Assembly: GCA_023014485.1 (NCBI GenBank) | Contig: JAJOZX010003216.1 | Coordinates: 372,001-436,000, forward strand | DNA length: 64,000 nucleotides | Direction: 5' to 3' | Origin: Bathynomus jamesi | Taxonomy: Eukaryota; Arthropoda; Malacostraca; Isopoda; Cirolanidae | Part shown: in pieces, positions 21,101 to 32,240 of the stretch | Position numbering within the stretch: position 1 is the stretch's first letter | Layout of the letters: each line of letters opens with the position of its first letter | Program-made: the position numbers and the translations under genes | The notes under the pieces: model-generated | The model's input: only the letters and a program-made list of their open reading frames with translations | The model's database searches: none | What the model was told of the DNA's origin: nothing

Positions 21101-21155
<55 letters not shown>
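21101..21155. repeat. (TA)n microsatellite
   Basis: About 27 TA units beside the Penelope remnant. Confidence 0.95.
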
Positions 21156-21159
<4 letters not shown>

Positions 21160-21195
21160 TAAAATCACAGAATAACACGTGATCTTATTAATAAG

Positions 21196-21287
21196 CAAAC
21201 AACCACAGGGAAAAGGAAAACAAACACGAAATCCAGACTTCCAGAATGCGGATTTCGTGTTTCTTTTTCCTTTCCCCTGTGGTGGTT

Positions 21288-21290
<3 letters not shown>
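21196..21290. repeat. Short palindrome between TA tracts
   Basis: CAAACAACCACAGGGAAAAG is mirrored with small differences by the sequence ending CCACAGGGG...GGTTTG-type at 21290. The centre is near 21240. The arms resemble the terminal CCACGAAGGAAAAAGGAAA block of the Penelope remnant. Confidence 0.7.
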
Positions 21291-21323
<33 letters not shown>

Positions 21324-21328
<5 letters not shown>

Positions 21329-21420
21329 AATAAAACCACAAAGGAAAGGAAACAAAGAATGGTGCTCAAGCGCTTGAGCACCATTCTGTGTTTCCTTTCC
21401 TTCGTGGTTTTATTCATCAT
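21324..21420. repeat. 97-bp palindrome built from Penelope termini
   Basis: GATGAATAAAACCACAAAGG is mirrored at the right; the centre is AGCGCT at about 21370. Each arm equals the outermost 48 bases of the Penelope remnant at 20252 (CACCATTCTG...CGTGGTTAT). TA repeats border both sides. Confidence 0.85.
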
Positions 21421-21454
21421 AAATATTTTTCACGTGTTACTTTTGCGAAATAAT

Positions 21455-21494
<40 letters not shown>

Positions 21495-21752
21495 TGGTGG
21501 TTATAAATGATTTCCCCGATCTTAAACATTTATTATGAAAGAACTAATAAAGCTGTAGTGAAAAGCAAGATATACAAATAGAGAAGAACTCAAAAAGTTT
21601 TATTTACAAGCTGTTGAAATTCAATATGAGCTCCTTTTTGTGGCTCTGCAGACATCAAAGTGGTATTCTGTTTCCCTTCATACATTTTGTAGCATATCAT
21701 GCTGAGCTTTTCTAACAGCCCCACGTATCCATTCCTTCAAATGTTCCAAAGT

Positions 21753-24700
21753 AGTTGTTGTTGTTTAGCTGATCAGCCCACTCTGATTGAGCAAGCCGGT
21801 GGCACGCAGGTAACCAATCGCCCTCTCCGGAGTGGACCAGAGGTTCAGCGCACTAGTGATGTTGTCTTGTGTTCATTGTTGTGCTAGAGCGGTACAGTCT
21901 GTCATAATGTGTTCAATTGTTTGTGGTGTGTCCTGGCACAGATGGAAGGTGTCGTCTGTGGCGTTGTCTAGTATGTGTTTATATGTCCGTAAGTTGGGGT
22001 GATGTCCATATCGGAATCGTGCTAAGTTAACTCGATCCGATCTGCTCAGGCTGATCTCTGACCTGTTAATGGGTGGCGGCTTCGCACACCTAGGACCGCA
22101 TTCGGACCGAGTCTTGTCACTGCTTTGTGGATTGTGTGTGTGTGTGTGTGTTCTGTACTGTGTGATGTCTGTGGGGCGTGGTATGGAATGGAGTATTTGG
22201 TTATAATGTCTTTGGTGTTACCTTTTGAATGGCTCATTTTTACACTTTTTTCGATATTTGATTGGGGGTAGTGCGGAAAAGTTGCGATTTGGAGAGAAAA
22301 TAAAGTGTGTAAAATTTTTTTGATCTACGTCAATACCTTCCGGTGGCGGCGAGTCCTTAAAAATCGAAAAATAGGCCTAAAAACACACAAAAATTTTATA
22401 TAATTTTATGTAATTTTTATATAATGTTCATTGTTCAATGACTGCTATTAATTTATTCAAGCCTATAATAGTGTTCTCAGGGTTGTTTGCACAGAAATAT
22501 ACCGGAATTAACATTTGTATAACATCTTGTTAAAACTTGATTAAATCAATATTTTTGATATTTTAACGGCTAAGACGCCACTGGAAGTTATTAACAGATT
22601 GTGCTGAAATTTTTATTGTTTATTTTGTAAGTCTTTAAAACCATTTTCCAGTCTACCCCGTTAGGCCTATTTTTCGATTTTTAAGGACTCGCCGTCACCG
22701 GAAGGTATTGACGTAGATCAAAAAAAGTTTACACGCTTTATTTTCTCTCCAAATCGCAACTTTTCCGCACTACCCCCAATCAAATATCGAAAAAAGTGTA
22801 AAAACGAGCCGCCCTATTGTACATGTAGTGGCAAGGGTGTTGTGGGTTAGTTGTCGCTGCTGCCATGAATTGTGTTCCCCTCATATCTAAATGTTCCCTA
22901 ACTTTCAGTATTTTTGTTTCTGTGTGCAGGTGTTCTATTAGTGTTTGAGTGCATCCTGTAATGATACGAAGTGCGTTGTTTTGTATTGTCTGTCAGGTGT
23001 TTATGTGTGTGTTTGAGATAATGGGTGCCCAGCATTGGCTAGCATAGTCCATAACTGAGCGAATATATTGTTTGTATATGAGTGATGTTGTTTCCTGCTG
23101 GTGTCCAAAGTTTGTGCCTGTTAGTACCCTAAGCGTGTTAAGTCTTGATGTACATTTGTTTTTAATGTCTTGAATGTGGTTTGCAAAAGATAATGATGTG
23201 TTGTATGTGACCCCAAGTATTTCGGTCCTGTGAGTGTGTGGAATGTTGGTGTTGTTTAGTGTAATCTGTGGAGTTATCTGATGTTCTTTTGTATTGCTTG
23301 TAAGCAAGGTGATGGTTGATTTTGTGGGCATTACTTTGAGTCTATTGTGTGTGAGCCAATCTTGTATACTGTTTATGTATGTTTGTAGGTTATTTGTAGC
23401 AGTGTCGATGTTGTGGGTGGATGTTAGAGTGATATCATCTGCATATGATGATCAGGTAAACTTGTTATCTATGGGTGTTGGAATGTCATGCATGTATAAA
23501 TTGAAGAGTGTTGGTGAGAGAACAGAGCCTTGAGTATTTTGTTTATGAGAGGGAAGCGTGGGATAGCATCAAATGCTTTACTAATGTCTATTGTTGCTAA
23601 TAGTGTACGTTGAGCTGGTCGTCTAGAGTTGATGCCATCCATGATGTGCTGCGTGAGGTTAGTGAGTAATATCATGGTTGAGTGGTGAGGTCTGAATCCA
23701 TGTTGAGTAGGTGATAGTGGTATGTGTGGGTTGGTGATTTGTAAGATTAGTCTTTCTGTTACTTTGGAAGGTGTGCATAGTAAAGTAATGAGTCTATAGG
23801 AAGCTGGTTCTGTTGGATTTTTGTTTGGTTTGAGTAGTGTAATAATTTTACCTTGTTTCCATATGTCAGGAATAATACAGTGTTGGTATGAATATGTGCT
23901 GATATTTGTGAAAGCTAGTATTCCCTGTGGGCCCAAGTGTTTAAGGTGTATGTTAGATATGTTATCTGGTCCAGTAGCCTTCGAATTCTTAGGTTTTGAT
24001 GATCTTGGTGGTCTGGTCTGTATTGAAGGGTGTAATGGTCATGTCGAGTGTGTAGGTTTTCTTGTGCCTGGCTGTTTGCCTGTCTGCGTGTTTCTGGTTG
24101 TCTCTGTTTAAGTGACTTATCTTTGCCTAGTGATTAACTAGAATGTTAGCTTGTTGTGTATATGTTGGGATATTATTTTGGCTGTGACAGATAGCCGCGT
24201 GTGAGGTGTGAATGCCACTGTTAGAGTTGGTAATGGTGTTTATAGTCTTGTATAGCCTGGATGTATCTGTCGAGTGGTTTAGTGTTCTGAATTCCCTAAA
24301 TGTTTGTTTGTTTTTCTTTGAGTTTGTTACTTATTTCTGTGTTGAGCTGTTGTATCTGCTGTTTTATGGTGTCTGTGTGTGATGTTTGTGTGTTATGTTT
24401 GAGGTTGTTATGTTGCTTTATGAGGTGGGCTATTTCTCTAGTGTAATTTGGGTTGTATTTCCTAATGTTGCCCTTGGGTATGTATTTATTTGCATTATTG
24501 ATGATCTGATTAAATGTATTGATGTTTATGATGGGTGTGCTGTTTAATGTGGTGAATTGTTCCTCAGTTTGTATTTTGAACTGTTCCCAATCAGCTTTCT
24601 TGTAATTTCTGTAAGTGTGCCTAAGGCTGTTGGGGCAGAGTGTAGAACGTGTTGTAATGATGATGGGCAGGTGGTCTGATGACATTTGTTTTTCTGTTCT

Positions 24701-25166
24701 CCAGTGTGTATGTGTTGCTAGTGAGGGGGAACAGAACGTTATGTCTGGGGAGGAATTTGAGTATTCTGTTTGATGTGGTATGTGTGTGTGTTCTTCTGTT
24801 TTGTTAAGAATGAAGAGGCTGTTTAGTTGTGTGGCTATGTTGGCGCCTCAGATGTTGCTTTGGTTATACAGGTACCTCCTAAGATGACAGTGAGAGAGGC
24901 CAGATTGTGTAACTGGATTGTAATTGGCTGGCACCTGAGGTGAACTATCTGGTGGGATGTAAATGTTGATGAGTGTGGTGTTGTGTTTTGTGCGTGTTTT
25001 AATGTTAACTACCTGTATTTCTATCGTGTTTTCTCCTTGAATTGTGTTTGTAATGTTTTTGGTGGCATCAGTGTAGCTAATGCTTTTACGTATGTAAGTG
25101 ATGAGTCCACCCCTGTTACCCCCAGTACGATCTTGACAGATCGCCGTGAAGTCGGATGGTGGGTGT
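21753..25166 (-). mobile_element. Jockey-like LINE, 5'-truncated, copy 1
   Basis: A 12-bp target duplication ATGTTCCAAAGT (21741-21752 and 25167-25178) and a 3' (AAC)n tail on the minus strand show a target-primed insertion into the mariner. Minus-strand coding, in several frames: endonuclease pieces (ICQDRTGGNRGGLITYIRKS; INIYIPPDSSPQ), RT (PNKNPTEPASYRLITLLC, LATIDISKAFDAI, near 23800-23560) and C-terminal (ILGVTYNTSLSFANHI, RVLTGTNFG, YIRSVMDYASQCWAPIIS; 23331-22993). Stops and frameshifts throughout. A fold-back MITE is nested at 22225-22816. The same LINE recurs at 54347-57361. Confidence 0.85.
22225..22816. mobile_element. 592-bp MITE related to the fold-back element at 1-2033
   Basis: Inverted repeats of about 150 bases (22231-22378 and 22666-22816) share the sequence of the right terminus of the 1-2033 element, and the middle matches that element's subterminal arm (AATGTTCATTGTTCAATGAC...). 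The right end is TAGGGCGGCTC. The left end has lost or altered its first six bases (TTGAAT), and about 25 bases of LINE seen in copy 2 are missing at the junction. Confidence 0.85.
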
Positions 25167-25476
25167 ATGTTCCAAAGTTGTTGCCATTGGTTGAACAAAA
25201 ACTTCATTTTTGACATATCCTCAAAGGAAGAAGTCAAAGGGGGTTAGATCGGGTGAACGAGCCGGCCAAGGAATGGGACCCCCCACGCCGATCCAACGAT
25301 CAGGCAATTGTGCTTATTCAGGAGTGTTTTAACCTCAAAAGGAGCTCAGAGTGAACTTCAATAGCTTATAAATAAAAGTTTGAGTTCTTCTTTATTTGTA
25401 TATCTTGCAGCTTTGTTAGTTTTTCATAATAAATGTTTAAAATTGGGAAGATCATTTGTAATCAACGGGGATATAT

Positions 25477-25481
<5 letters not shown>

Positions 25482-25530
<49 letters not shown>
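25482..25530. repeat. (CA)n microsatellite
   Basis: About 24 CA units directly outside the next element. Confidence 0.95.
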
Positions 25531-25534
<4 letters not shown>

Positions 25535-26153
25535 GTGTCTCAAAAGTCCATAAAATAATAATATTTTAAGCAAAATAAAAGAACAGCATAACAAAGTATG
25601 CGTATACATCAAGTTCAGGTATTAGCTTCGGCATTAGTACCATCAGTGTGTTTGCACGTCTCAAATCTGTCAGCTGCATTACGGAAGATATTCAACAACA
25701 TTTGTGGAGTTATTTTCCCTGCTGTTGCCATTTTTCTTTGCAGAGGCTACAGTGACAGGACCAGTTTATCCTGATATGCTTCAGCAATTTTTTGAGCCTC
25801 AGCTTCTCTCAGATGGCATTCTCAACACGGTTGTGTTTCAACAAAATGAGGCTCCTTGTCATTACGCGAACATCGTTCGAACGTTCCAAATCGCTGGATT
25901 GGGTGTGGTGGAAACAAGCTGTGGGTGGCAAGATATCCGGATTTGACGCTTCTAGATTTCTTTGCATGGGGTTTTATAAAGTCCGAGGTATACAAAACAA
26001 GAGTGGCAGACACGAAAGATTTGCGAAACCGCACTACTGCCACTGCGGGGAAAATAACTCTACAGATGCTGGTGAATGTCTTCTGTAATGTAGCTGACAG
26101 ATTTAAGACACGCAGCGACACTGATAGTGATGATGCCAAAGCTAATACCTGAA

Positions 26154-26184
<31 letters not shown>

Positions 26185-26257
26185 TGGTTATGTTATTTTA
26201 TTTTCCTTAAAATATTACTATTTCTGCAAAATAGATAGGGACTTCTGGGACACCCTG
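25531..26257 (+). mobile_element. Fold-back mariner (about 200-bp inverted arms)
   Basis: Ends CAGGGTGTCTCAAAAGTCC and near-complement at 26257. The left arm (25531-25730) is an inverted copy of the transposase 3' end found at 26040-26257. The centre encodes on + VTGPVYPDMLQQFFEPQLLS, VVFQQNEAPCHYANIVRTF, then in other frames RYPDLTLLDFFAWGFIKSEV and MLVNVFCNVADRFKTRSDTD. The second catalytic Asp (QQDGAPPH in relatives) is Asn here. Confidence 0.75.
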
Positions 26258-26812
26258 TGTATTATATATATATATATATATATAGATGGATGGATGGATG
26301 GGCTGATATATCGGTATCAGCAGTAGTGGCAGTTTTGCCGATATATGGGCAGGATTTTCATATCAGCACATTTCTAATTTTTAGGTTAAAAAGTGTGTCG
26401 ATTAATTTGTTCAGGTTTTGATAAATTATTCGAGCATTGAAGAGTAACACTAATTGTTGCGACAAACGAGAAAAATCCGTTTTTTGTAACGTGTGTGAAT
26501 GTTAATTTTATGCAAAAAAAATATATTGATAAAAGGTTTTCAAGATTTTTAATACAATTTATATTTTTATACAAAAATTTGCTATGCACAAAATAATATG
26601 TTTTTGTTACTTTGTAAATGTAGTGCTGACATTTGTATTATTATTATTATTATTATTATTATTGATGATTTTTATTAAAATGATTGCTGCTTCATTTTAA
26701 GCCTTTGAAAGATGTCTGGAGAGTGATGGATGATAATACGCTCTTTGTGTGTAATGTTTTCTCCCTCTGGCGGGGTTCGAGCCTTGTTTACCCTCGCCTC
26801 CATTCGTCCCAG
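26258..26812. other. Intron sequence before CCAR1 exon b
   Basis: A (TA)n and (GATG)n tract at 26263-26300, an (ATT)n at about 26638-26663, otherwise unassigned. Confidence 0.6.
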
Positions 26813-27108
26813 GTACCGGTTTGCCGAGATTTACTACCGCCGAGGGGAGTCCACGCATAAGGGACGGGTCGTCCCGGCGCGCGTTGAAACCACTGTCCTC
26901 TTTCTCCCAGATGTTTGGAATATCTGTCCCACAAAGCTGGAATGGGATGGACTCCAGCTGAACTACCGCCGACAGCTGGATCGACGGCTCCAGTCAGCTG
27001 GAGGAATGCAGCAGCAGCAGCAGGCGCAGCAGCAGTTGCAGCAGTTAGAACAGGAGGACCAGGAGGAGGAGGATGGAGAGGACAAGGCACGAAAAGAGGA
27101 GCTCGAAT
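26813..27108 (+). CDS. CCAR1: CCAR1 exon b: end of DBC1 block plus Gln/Glu-rich tail
   Basis: Acceptor CGTCCCAG before 26813. The first base completes the Trp codon, then YRFAEIYYRRGESTHKGR, VETTVLFLPDVWN and a Gln-run followed by an Asp/Glu-run. The family is conserved to about 26990; the Q-rich and E-rich tail is lineage-specific. The 3' end is uncertain: GT at 27109 (phase 1) or 27130 (phase 1) would fit if the next exon begins at 27867, while a start at 27863 would need a phase-0 donor that I do not see. Confidence 0.85.
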
Positions 27109-27862
27109 GTCCTCTCATTTGGCCTCCGGGTTTTCTTTTTCCCGTTGCAGAATGGCTTTCATGCGCCAACCACCTTCTCCCTCATTCCCTTCTCTCACTC
27201 CTTAAAGGGTTTCCATGACAACCGACGAATGCTGCGTTGCTAGGGTGATTCATTCCAGTGTTGAGTCTTTTTTTATCGAGTTGGGCTGGAGTGAGGCAGA
27301 AGGGATTGGTTCATGCGATACACAGAGGCGTTTCTTATTTATTTTGTTCATGTAGGCCATTTGCTTTGGTTCATGTGATTTGGATCACCTTTCTATTGCT
27401 GTGTCACTCAATGAATTTTAACACTTCATCTTATTCATTTTCACTCCCAGCTGCCACAGATGGCCAAATCCATTTAATTTGTCACTCGCAGCTGGGTTGG
27501 ATCATTCATCTTTCTTTACAGACTCTACAAGCTGTGCCTTTTTTATATTTAATTTGATTTTTATAGCAGTGTAAATCATCATCAGTTCTAGTTTTAGTTT
27601 CACAAGTATGTTAAAATCTATTAATCTCCTTTGGAATTGCATCTCAGTTATTACTAACTTTGGTTCAGAAATTGCTTTAGACTTAGCTGTTAGATGTAAA
27701 TTTAAATTTGGAATCGTCTACCCAAGTTAATCCTTTGGTTCCGATCTAAGAATTCCACCAAGATATAAACATCACCCGTGTCAAGTTGAAACCTTTCACC
27801 CAACCAAATTTAACATATTCGAAATCTCATTTCTGCATTTTAATGTTCCGTTTCTTCCTTAG
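27109..27862 (+). other. CCAR1 intron b-c
   Basis: About 750 bases with no transposon recognised. An acceptor-like TTTCCCGTTGCAG at 27138-27150 leaves room for a small additional exon, but the reading downstream does not match CCAR1. Confidence 0.5.
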
Positions 27863-27919
27863 GAAGCAACTAAGAAAGATCCCACGCATTGGGCTAATTT
27901 GGATCCTAAAAATATGAAG
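27863..27919 (+). CDS. CCAR1: CCAR1 exon c: linker before SAP
   Basis: Acceptor TTCCTTAG before 27863 (an alternative AAG gives 27867), donor GTACAT at 27920. Encodes EATKKDPTHWANLDPKNMK, matching the PTHW...LDPKTMK segment that precedes the SAP domain in CCAR1. Confidence 0.88.
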
Positions 27920-28614
27920 GTACATCATAAAGCTTCCCTCTTTTAATTAGCTGTAGATTTAGTTTAGTTTTAGATTAGATTTAGTTTGGATGACAGGCGT
28001 AATCATGGGTAACTTATTATTTTAAGAGGAGGTCACACCTTTACAAATATTTGAGCTTACCATCACAGTTACGACACTGTATGTCATAAGTAGTAGTAGT
28101 AGTAATATCTGAATTTATTTTGCTGAATAGTTATAGCTGTACTTTTATCGATATAATTATTTGAAGATTCATTTATTTTGTTTCAGTCCAACATTTATTG
28201 TCCATTATTATATTTGAGCCTCGAATTTATTACATTTTATTTCCTAAATGGTTCGATACAGTGTGATACTTTACTCTAGTTCCATATTGAGGGATTAAAA
28301 ATTTAGATGAGCAAAACATACCTTATATATACACCTTACCTTATATCATTGAAATAACTTCAAAGTTTAATATTTAATAATAAGGGATGTTTACGATGAG
28401 AAATAATGATTTAAGTCTGTCTTATTGATTGTCATTAGTATCAGTGTTGGAGAGAGTAACAAATTTGAAGATTATTATTATAGTCTGTATCTGAAATTGT
28501 TTTCTAGAAGAATAGGTTACATTTATATCATCATCAAAGGCTAGATTAGGGTTTTTTTAAGTGTCAGTTGTCTTAATTTGTGGAGATGTTGAGTGTGAAT
28601 TCTCATTTTTTTAG
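27920..28614 (+). other. CCAR1 intron c-d
   Basis: 695 bases, AT-rich with GTAGTAGTAGTAG at about 28087. No transposon recognised. Confidence 0.8.
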
Positions 28615-28698
28615 GTTCTTGAGCTCAGAAGTGAGTTGGACGCCAGAGTTCTTAACAGCAAAGGCCTAAAATCCCAGTTGATAGCCAGGCTTACAAAG
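28615..28698 (+). CDS. CCAR1: CCAR1 exon d: SAP domain
   Basis: Acceptor TTTTTTAG before 28615, donor GTAAGA at 28699; exactly 28 codons in phase 0. Encodes VLELRSELDARVLNSKGLKS and QLIARLTK: the SAP helix-turn-helix pattern (LRxxLxxRxLxxxGxKxxLxxRL), a DNA/chromatin-binding motif. One of the most conserved exons here. Confidence 0.95.
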
Positions 28699-28849
28699 GT
28701 AAGAGAACACTGTTCTCTCTATAAAATATAAAAAAAAATATGTGGTTTGGGTTGGATGAATACGGCTCAAGTGCTGATAACTTGATAAAAATTTATTATT
28801 ATTGTTACTATTATTATTATTATTATTATTTGTTGATTTACACTACAAT

Positions 28850-30620
28850 AATAGTGAACAAGCAGGTAATTCACTGGTGGCATAGAGGTATACATTCCAT
28901 ATTCTTTTTCTGCTACTAATGCAAAAAACCCTTGGTTTAACTTTGCTCGTTCTAATGCTATCCTCAACAGAGAGGAGGCTTTCAGAAGGTATAGTTGCTA
29001 TCCAACTCCTTACTCTCACTAAGCTTATATTTTTGGCTGGAATCGTGCAAACTCTGTTTTTCGACTCCCCCAAAATTCCCTCATTAGACAAAAATGTGAA
29101 AATGTATCTAATTCTTCTCGCTCTTTCTGTTACCTAGCCAAGAACTTCTCCAATAACTTTACTTCTTTCCCTCCCCTTTTCCATTGTGAGAGCTCTGTTG
29201 CTGTCTTTTCTCCTGATAAAGTTTAATTCTTCGGTCAAATTTGAACGATTCCAGTGCTGTTTCCCCCCATCTCTTCATCCCTCTGATTTAATTGTCTGAA
29301 ATTAGAATCTCTGGGCTCATTTCTATGAAGGCGTACGGTCCTGGTGGTGTTCTCAAGAACTGTTCTTCCGTGCTGACACCCTGCTAAGGAAAGCTCTTTC
29401 GTTTGGTACGTTCCCTTCTTGCTGGAAGTTCGCTTTCATTCAGCCTTTTCATTCAGCCTGTTCCAAAGAAGAGTGACTGCTCTCAACCCTCCAACTATCG
29501 TCCGATTGCTTTGATTTCTTCCCTTTCTAAAGTTTTTTAATCTATCCTCAATAGGAAGATTCTTAAACACTTCACTAAATATTCCTTCAGCTCGTCAGTA
29601 TGGGTTCTGAAAGGGACGCTCTATTGCCGATCCTCTTGCATATCTCTCTCACTCTTGGTCATCCTCCATTCAGAATTTCAGTGAAACATTTGCTATTGCG
29701 CTAGACCAGGGGTTCCCAAATTATGTTCCGCGGAACACTTCTCACCGTATACAAGTGTTCCGCGGAACACCAATTTGGGAACCCCTGCGCTAGACATATC
29801 AAAAGCTTTTGATAGAGTTTGTCACAAATCCTTAATTTCCAAACTGCCCTCCTTCGGTTTCTATCCTTCTATCTGTGCTTTCACCTCTAATTTTCTTTCT
29901 GACTGATGTATAGCTGTGGTTGTAGATGGCCACTGTTCTCCTAAACCTATTAATAGCGGTGTTCCTCAGGGTTCTGTCCTGTCACCCATTCTCTTCCTTT
30001 TATTTATCAATGATCTATTAAATCGCACTTCCTGTCCCATCCACTTTTATGTCAGTGATTCCACCCTTCACTTCACCACCAGCTTCACAAAGCATTCCTC
30101 TCAACAGTCACTTTGCTTCGCGTGAGACAGCTATGACGTACCTATCCTCTGATCGTTCTACTATCTTTGATTGGGGCAGAGAAAACATTGTGGCTTTCAA
30201 TGCCTCAAAAACCTAGTTCATTCATCTGTCTACTCATCACAATCTTCCACACGACTCTTCCCTTATCTTCAACAATACACAACTCAATCCTTCCTCTTCT
30301 CTTAACACTCTTGGTGTTTCCTTTTCTCGTGATCTTTCCTGAAAGATTACATATACTCTCTTTCTAAAGCAGCTTCTAAGAGGTTAGGTGTGCTGTACCG
30401 GCAGTTTCTTCACCCCTCCACTCAGTTACTGCTCTGTACAGGGGTCTTGTCCATCCCTGTATGGAGTACTTTTCTCGTGTGTGGGTTGGCTCAACCTACA
30501 CAGTTCTACTTGACTAAGTGGAATCAAGGGTTTTTCATCTCCTTAATTCTCTGTATCTTACTGACTGTCTTCAATCCCTCTCTCTTCACCGCAATATGTA
30601 TGTATGTAATGTATGTATGT
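28850..30620 (+). mobile_element. LINE remnant, RT region
   Basis: The + strand in shifting frames reads NPWFNFARSNAILNREEAFR, SYSH..AYIFGWNRANSV, ISKAFDRVCHKSLISKL (29800), GVPQGSVLSPILFLLFINDL (29955) and HFYVSDSTLHFTTS (30040). The last is the RT catalytic box, normally YADD, here YVSD. Many frameshifts and stops. I cannot name the clade; the endonuclease part is not visible. An 81-bp hAT MITE splits it at 29707. Confidence 0.75.
29707..29787. mobile_element. 81-bp hAT MITE
   Basis: Ends CAGGGGTTCCCAAATT mirrored, an inner repeat TGTTCCGCGGAACA in both halves, and a perfect 8-bp duplication CGCTAGAC (29699-29706, 29788-29795). Inserted in the RT frame of a LINE. Confidence 0.95.
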
Positions 30621-30626
30621 ACAGAT

Positions 30627-32100
30627 CTACAGAAGCTAAGGCTAACAAAGACCCTAAGATCCACTCTAAGGTTAGCCTGAGAGAAAGGAAAGACTAGGGG
30701 GTTAAGAGAAGAGAATAAGGGGTTAAGTAAGTAGCAACACCAATCACTCGTGGGTTAACATTCATACAGAAAAAGAGAAAAGACACCATCATCATCCGCC
30801 GGCCACTGCCGACAAGTCGGAAAAATAGTCGAAGAGAATAGGAAAGGGGTGAAAGAAGTAAAATAAGAACGCTTACAAACCATGCAAACACAGTCTTAAC
30901 TCACTGTCATACCATGCGAACTACAGACATGCAAGTAGAGAGAGTTACAGACATGCAAGTGAGGAGAGGATAAAAAAAAAGAAAAAAAGTAGGTAAAGTT
31001 AAACAAAAAGTGGGTTAGTCTAATTTTTTTTTTTTTTTTAATATTTTTTTTTGCTGGCGTGTCACAAGCTGGCATTAATCGTCAACAGACTCATCCTCGA
31101 CCACCATCCCCAGAGCTCCTGTTACTAATTGTTTTTTAATTTTAAACAACGTTAATATTTTTAAAATGCCTATCTAAACGGTTCTTAAACATATTAATGC
31201 TGGTAGAGTTAACGACTGATGCGGGAAGATTATTCCATTTATCAATTACTTTAAACATAAAGAAGTTTTTAGCGATATTATTAATGAAACGTCTGCCACG
31301 CAACTTAAATCCATTATTTCGAGTATTGCTATTATCGAAAGTGAACAGTTTGTCAAAATTTATGTTATTGATGTTATTAACGATTTTCAAAACTTCATTA
31401 AGCTCTCCCCTTAATCTTCTAGTTTCGAGTGAATGCAAGTCTAACTCTTTAATCCTATCTTCATAAGGTTTGTTGCGCAATGACGGAATTAGTTTTGTGG
31501 CACGATGCTGAACCCTTTCTAACCTATCAATATCCTCACGCAAATACGGGCACCAAAACTGAACGGCATATTCTAAATGAGGCCTGACTAGGGACTTGCA
31601 AAGGGGCAATATAATATCTTTCGATTTAAATTCGAAATTACGCGCTATGAAGTCTAACATCCTATTAGCTTTTGCGCGAGACTCCAGGCACTGGTTCCTA
31701 ACTTTTAAATCCTTAGATACGCGCATGCCTAAATCTCCTTCGTCAATGCTCGCTAACTCTCTATCGTGTACGTGTAATTATTGTTACGAGAACCTATATG
31801 CAAAACTTTACATTTGTGAACGTTAAATTGCATCTGCCACTTATCCGTCCACACCATAATCCTATTTACATCGTCTTGGAGCCTATTTCTATCATCCTCA
31901 TTAACAACCTTACCGCCTATTTTATTATCGTCCGCGAATTTTGACACATTACTAATCAATCCTACATCTATGTCGTTAATGTAAATTACGAATAGCAATG
32001 GGCCTAACACTGAACCCTGTGGGACACTGCTACCTACATCTAACCACCCCAATTCACTACCATCAACGACCCTCTGTCTCCTAGCACGAAGCCATGTATG
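30627..32100 (-). mobile_element. CR1-type LINE, 5'-truncated
   Basis: Minus-strand frames 32052-31753 (VPQGSVLGPLLFVIYINDID, KFADDNKIGG, WQMQFNVHKCKVLHIG) and 31726-31142 (LVRPHLEYAVQFWCPYLRED, RLERVQHRATKLIPSL, LETRRLRGELNEVLKI, WNNLPASVVNS) are the RT palm/thumb and C-terminus of a CR1-like ORF2. The RT box FADD is intact. The 3' untranslated part (30627-31140) shares AACAAAGACCCTA(A/G)GATCC with the copy at 49085. Sequence upstream of the RT middle is absent. Confidence 0.85.
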
Positions 32101-32240
32101 TATGTATTAGGGGGGAGTTGAAATTTTGTATTCTTATTCTACACACTGCTTGGAGTTTTCTTTGGGCCCCTAAACAGCATACTGTAATTACACCGCTATG
32201 CGACCCCCCCTACCTGTTTGTTGCATATGCCCCCCCCCCC
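32101..32240. other. Unassigned G/C-run sequence
   Basis: Contains G and C homopolymer runs. No coding or repeat end identified. Confidence 0.5.

Larger units (their letters stand above)
21495..25470 (-). mobile_element. mariner remnant split by a LINE
   Basis: Left end (TGGTTATAAATGATTTCCCC...AAACATTTATTATGAAA) and right end (reverse of CCCCGTTGATTACAAATGAT) are inverted matches bordered by TA and CA repeats. Minus-strand coding at 25330-25180 reads WPARSPDLTPFDFFL then TGA, GYVKNEVF, a rosa-like mariner catalytic end. The rest of the C-terminus (AVRKAQHDMLQNV) is at 21750-21680. The LINE at 21753-25166 lies between them. Confidence 0.78.

Noticed and set aside
26915..27205. Alternative open frames over CCAR1 exon b
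   Set aside because: Ala/Gly- or Cys-rich readings of the CAG and GAG runs; the CCAR1 frame is supported by homology.
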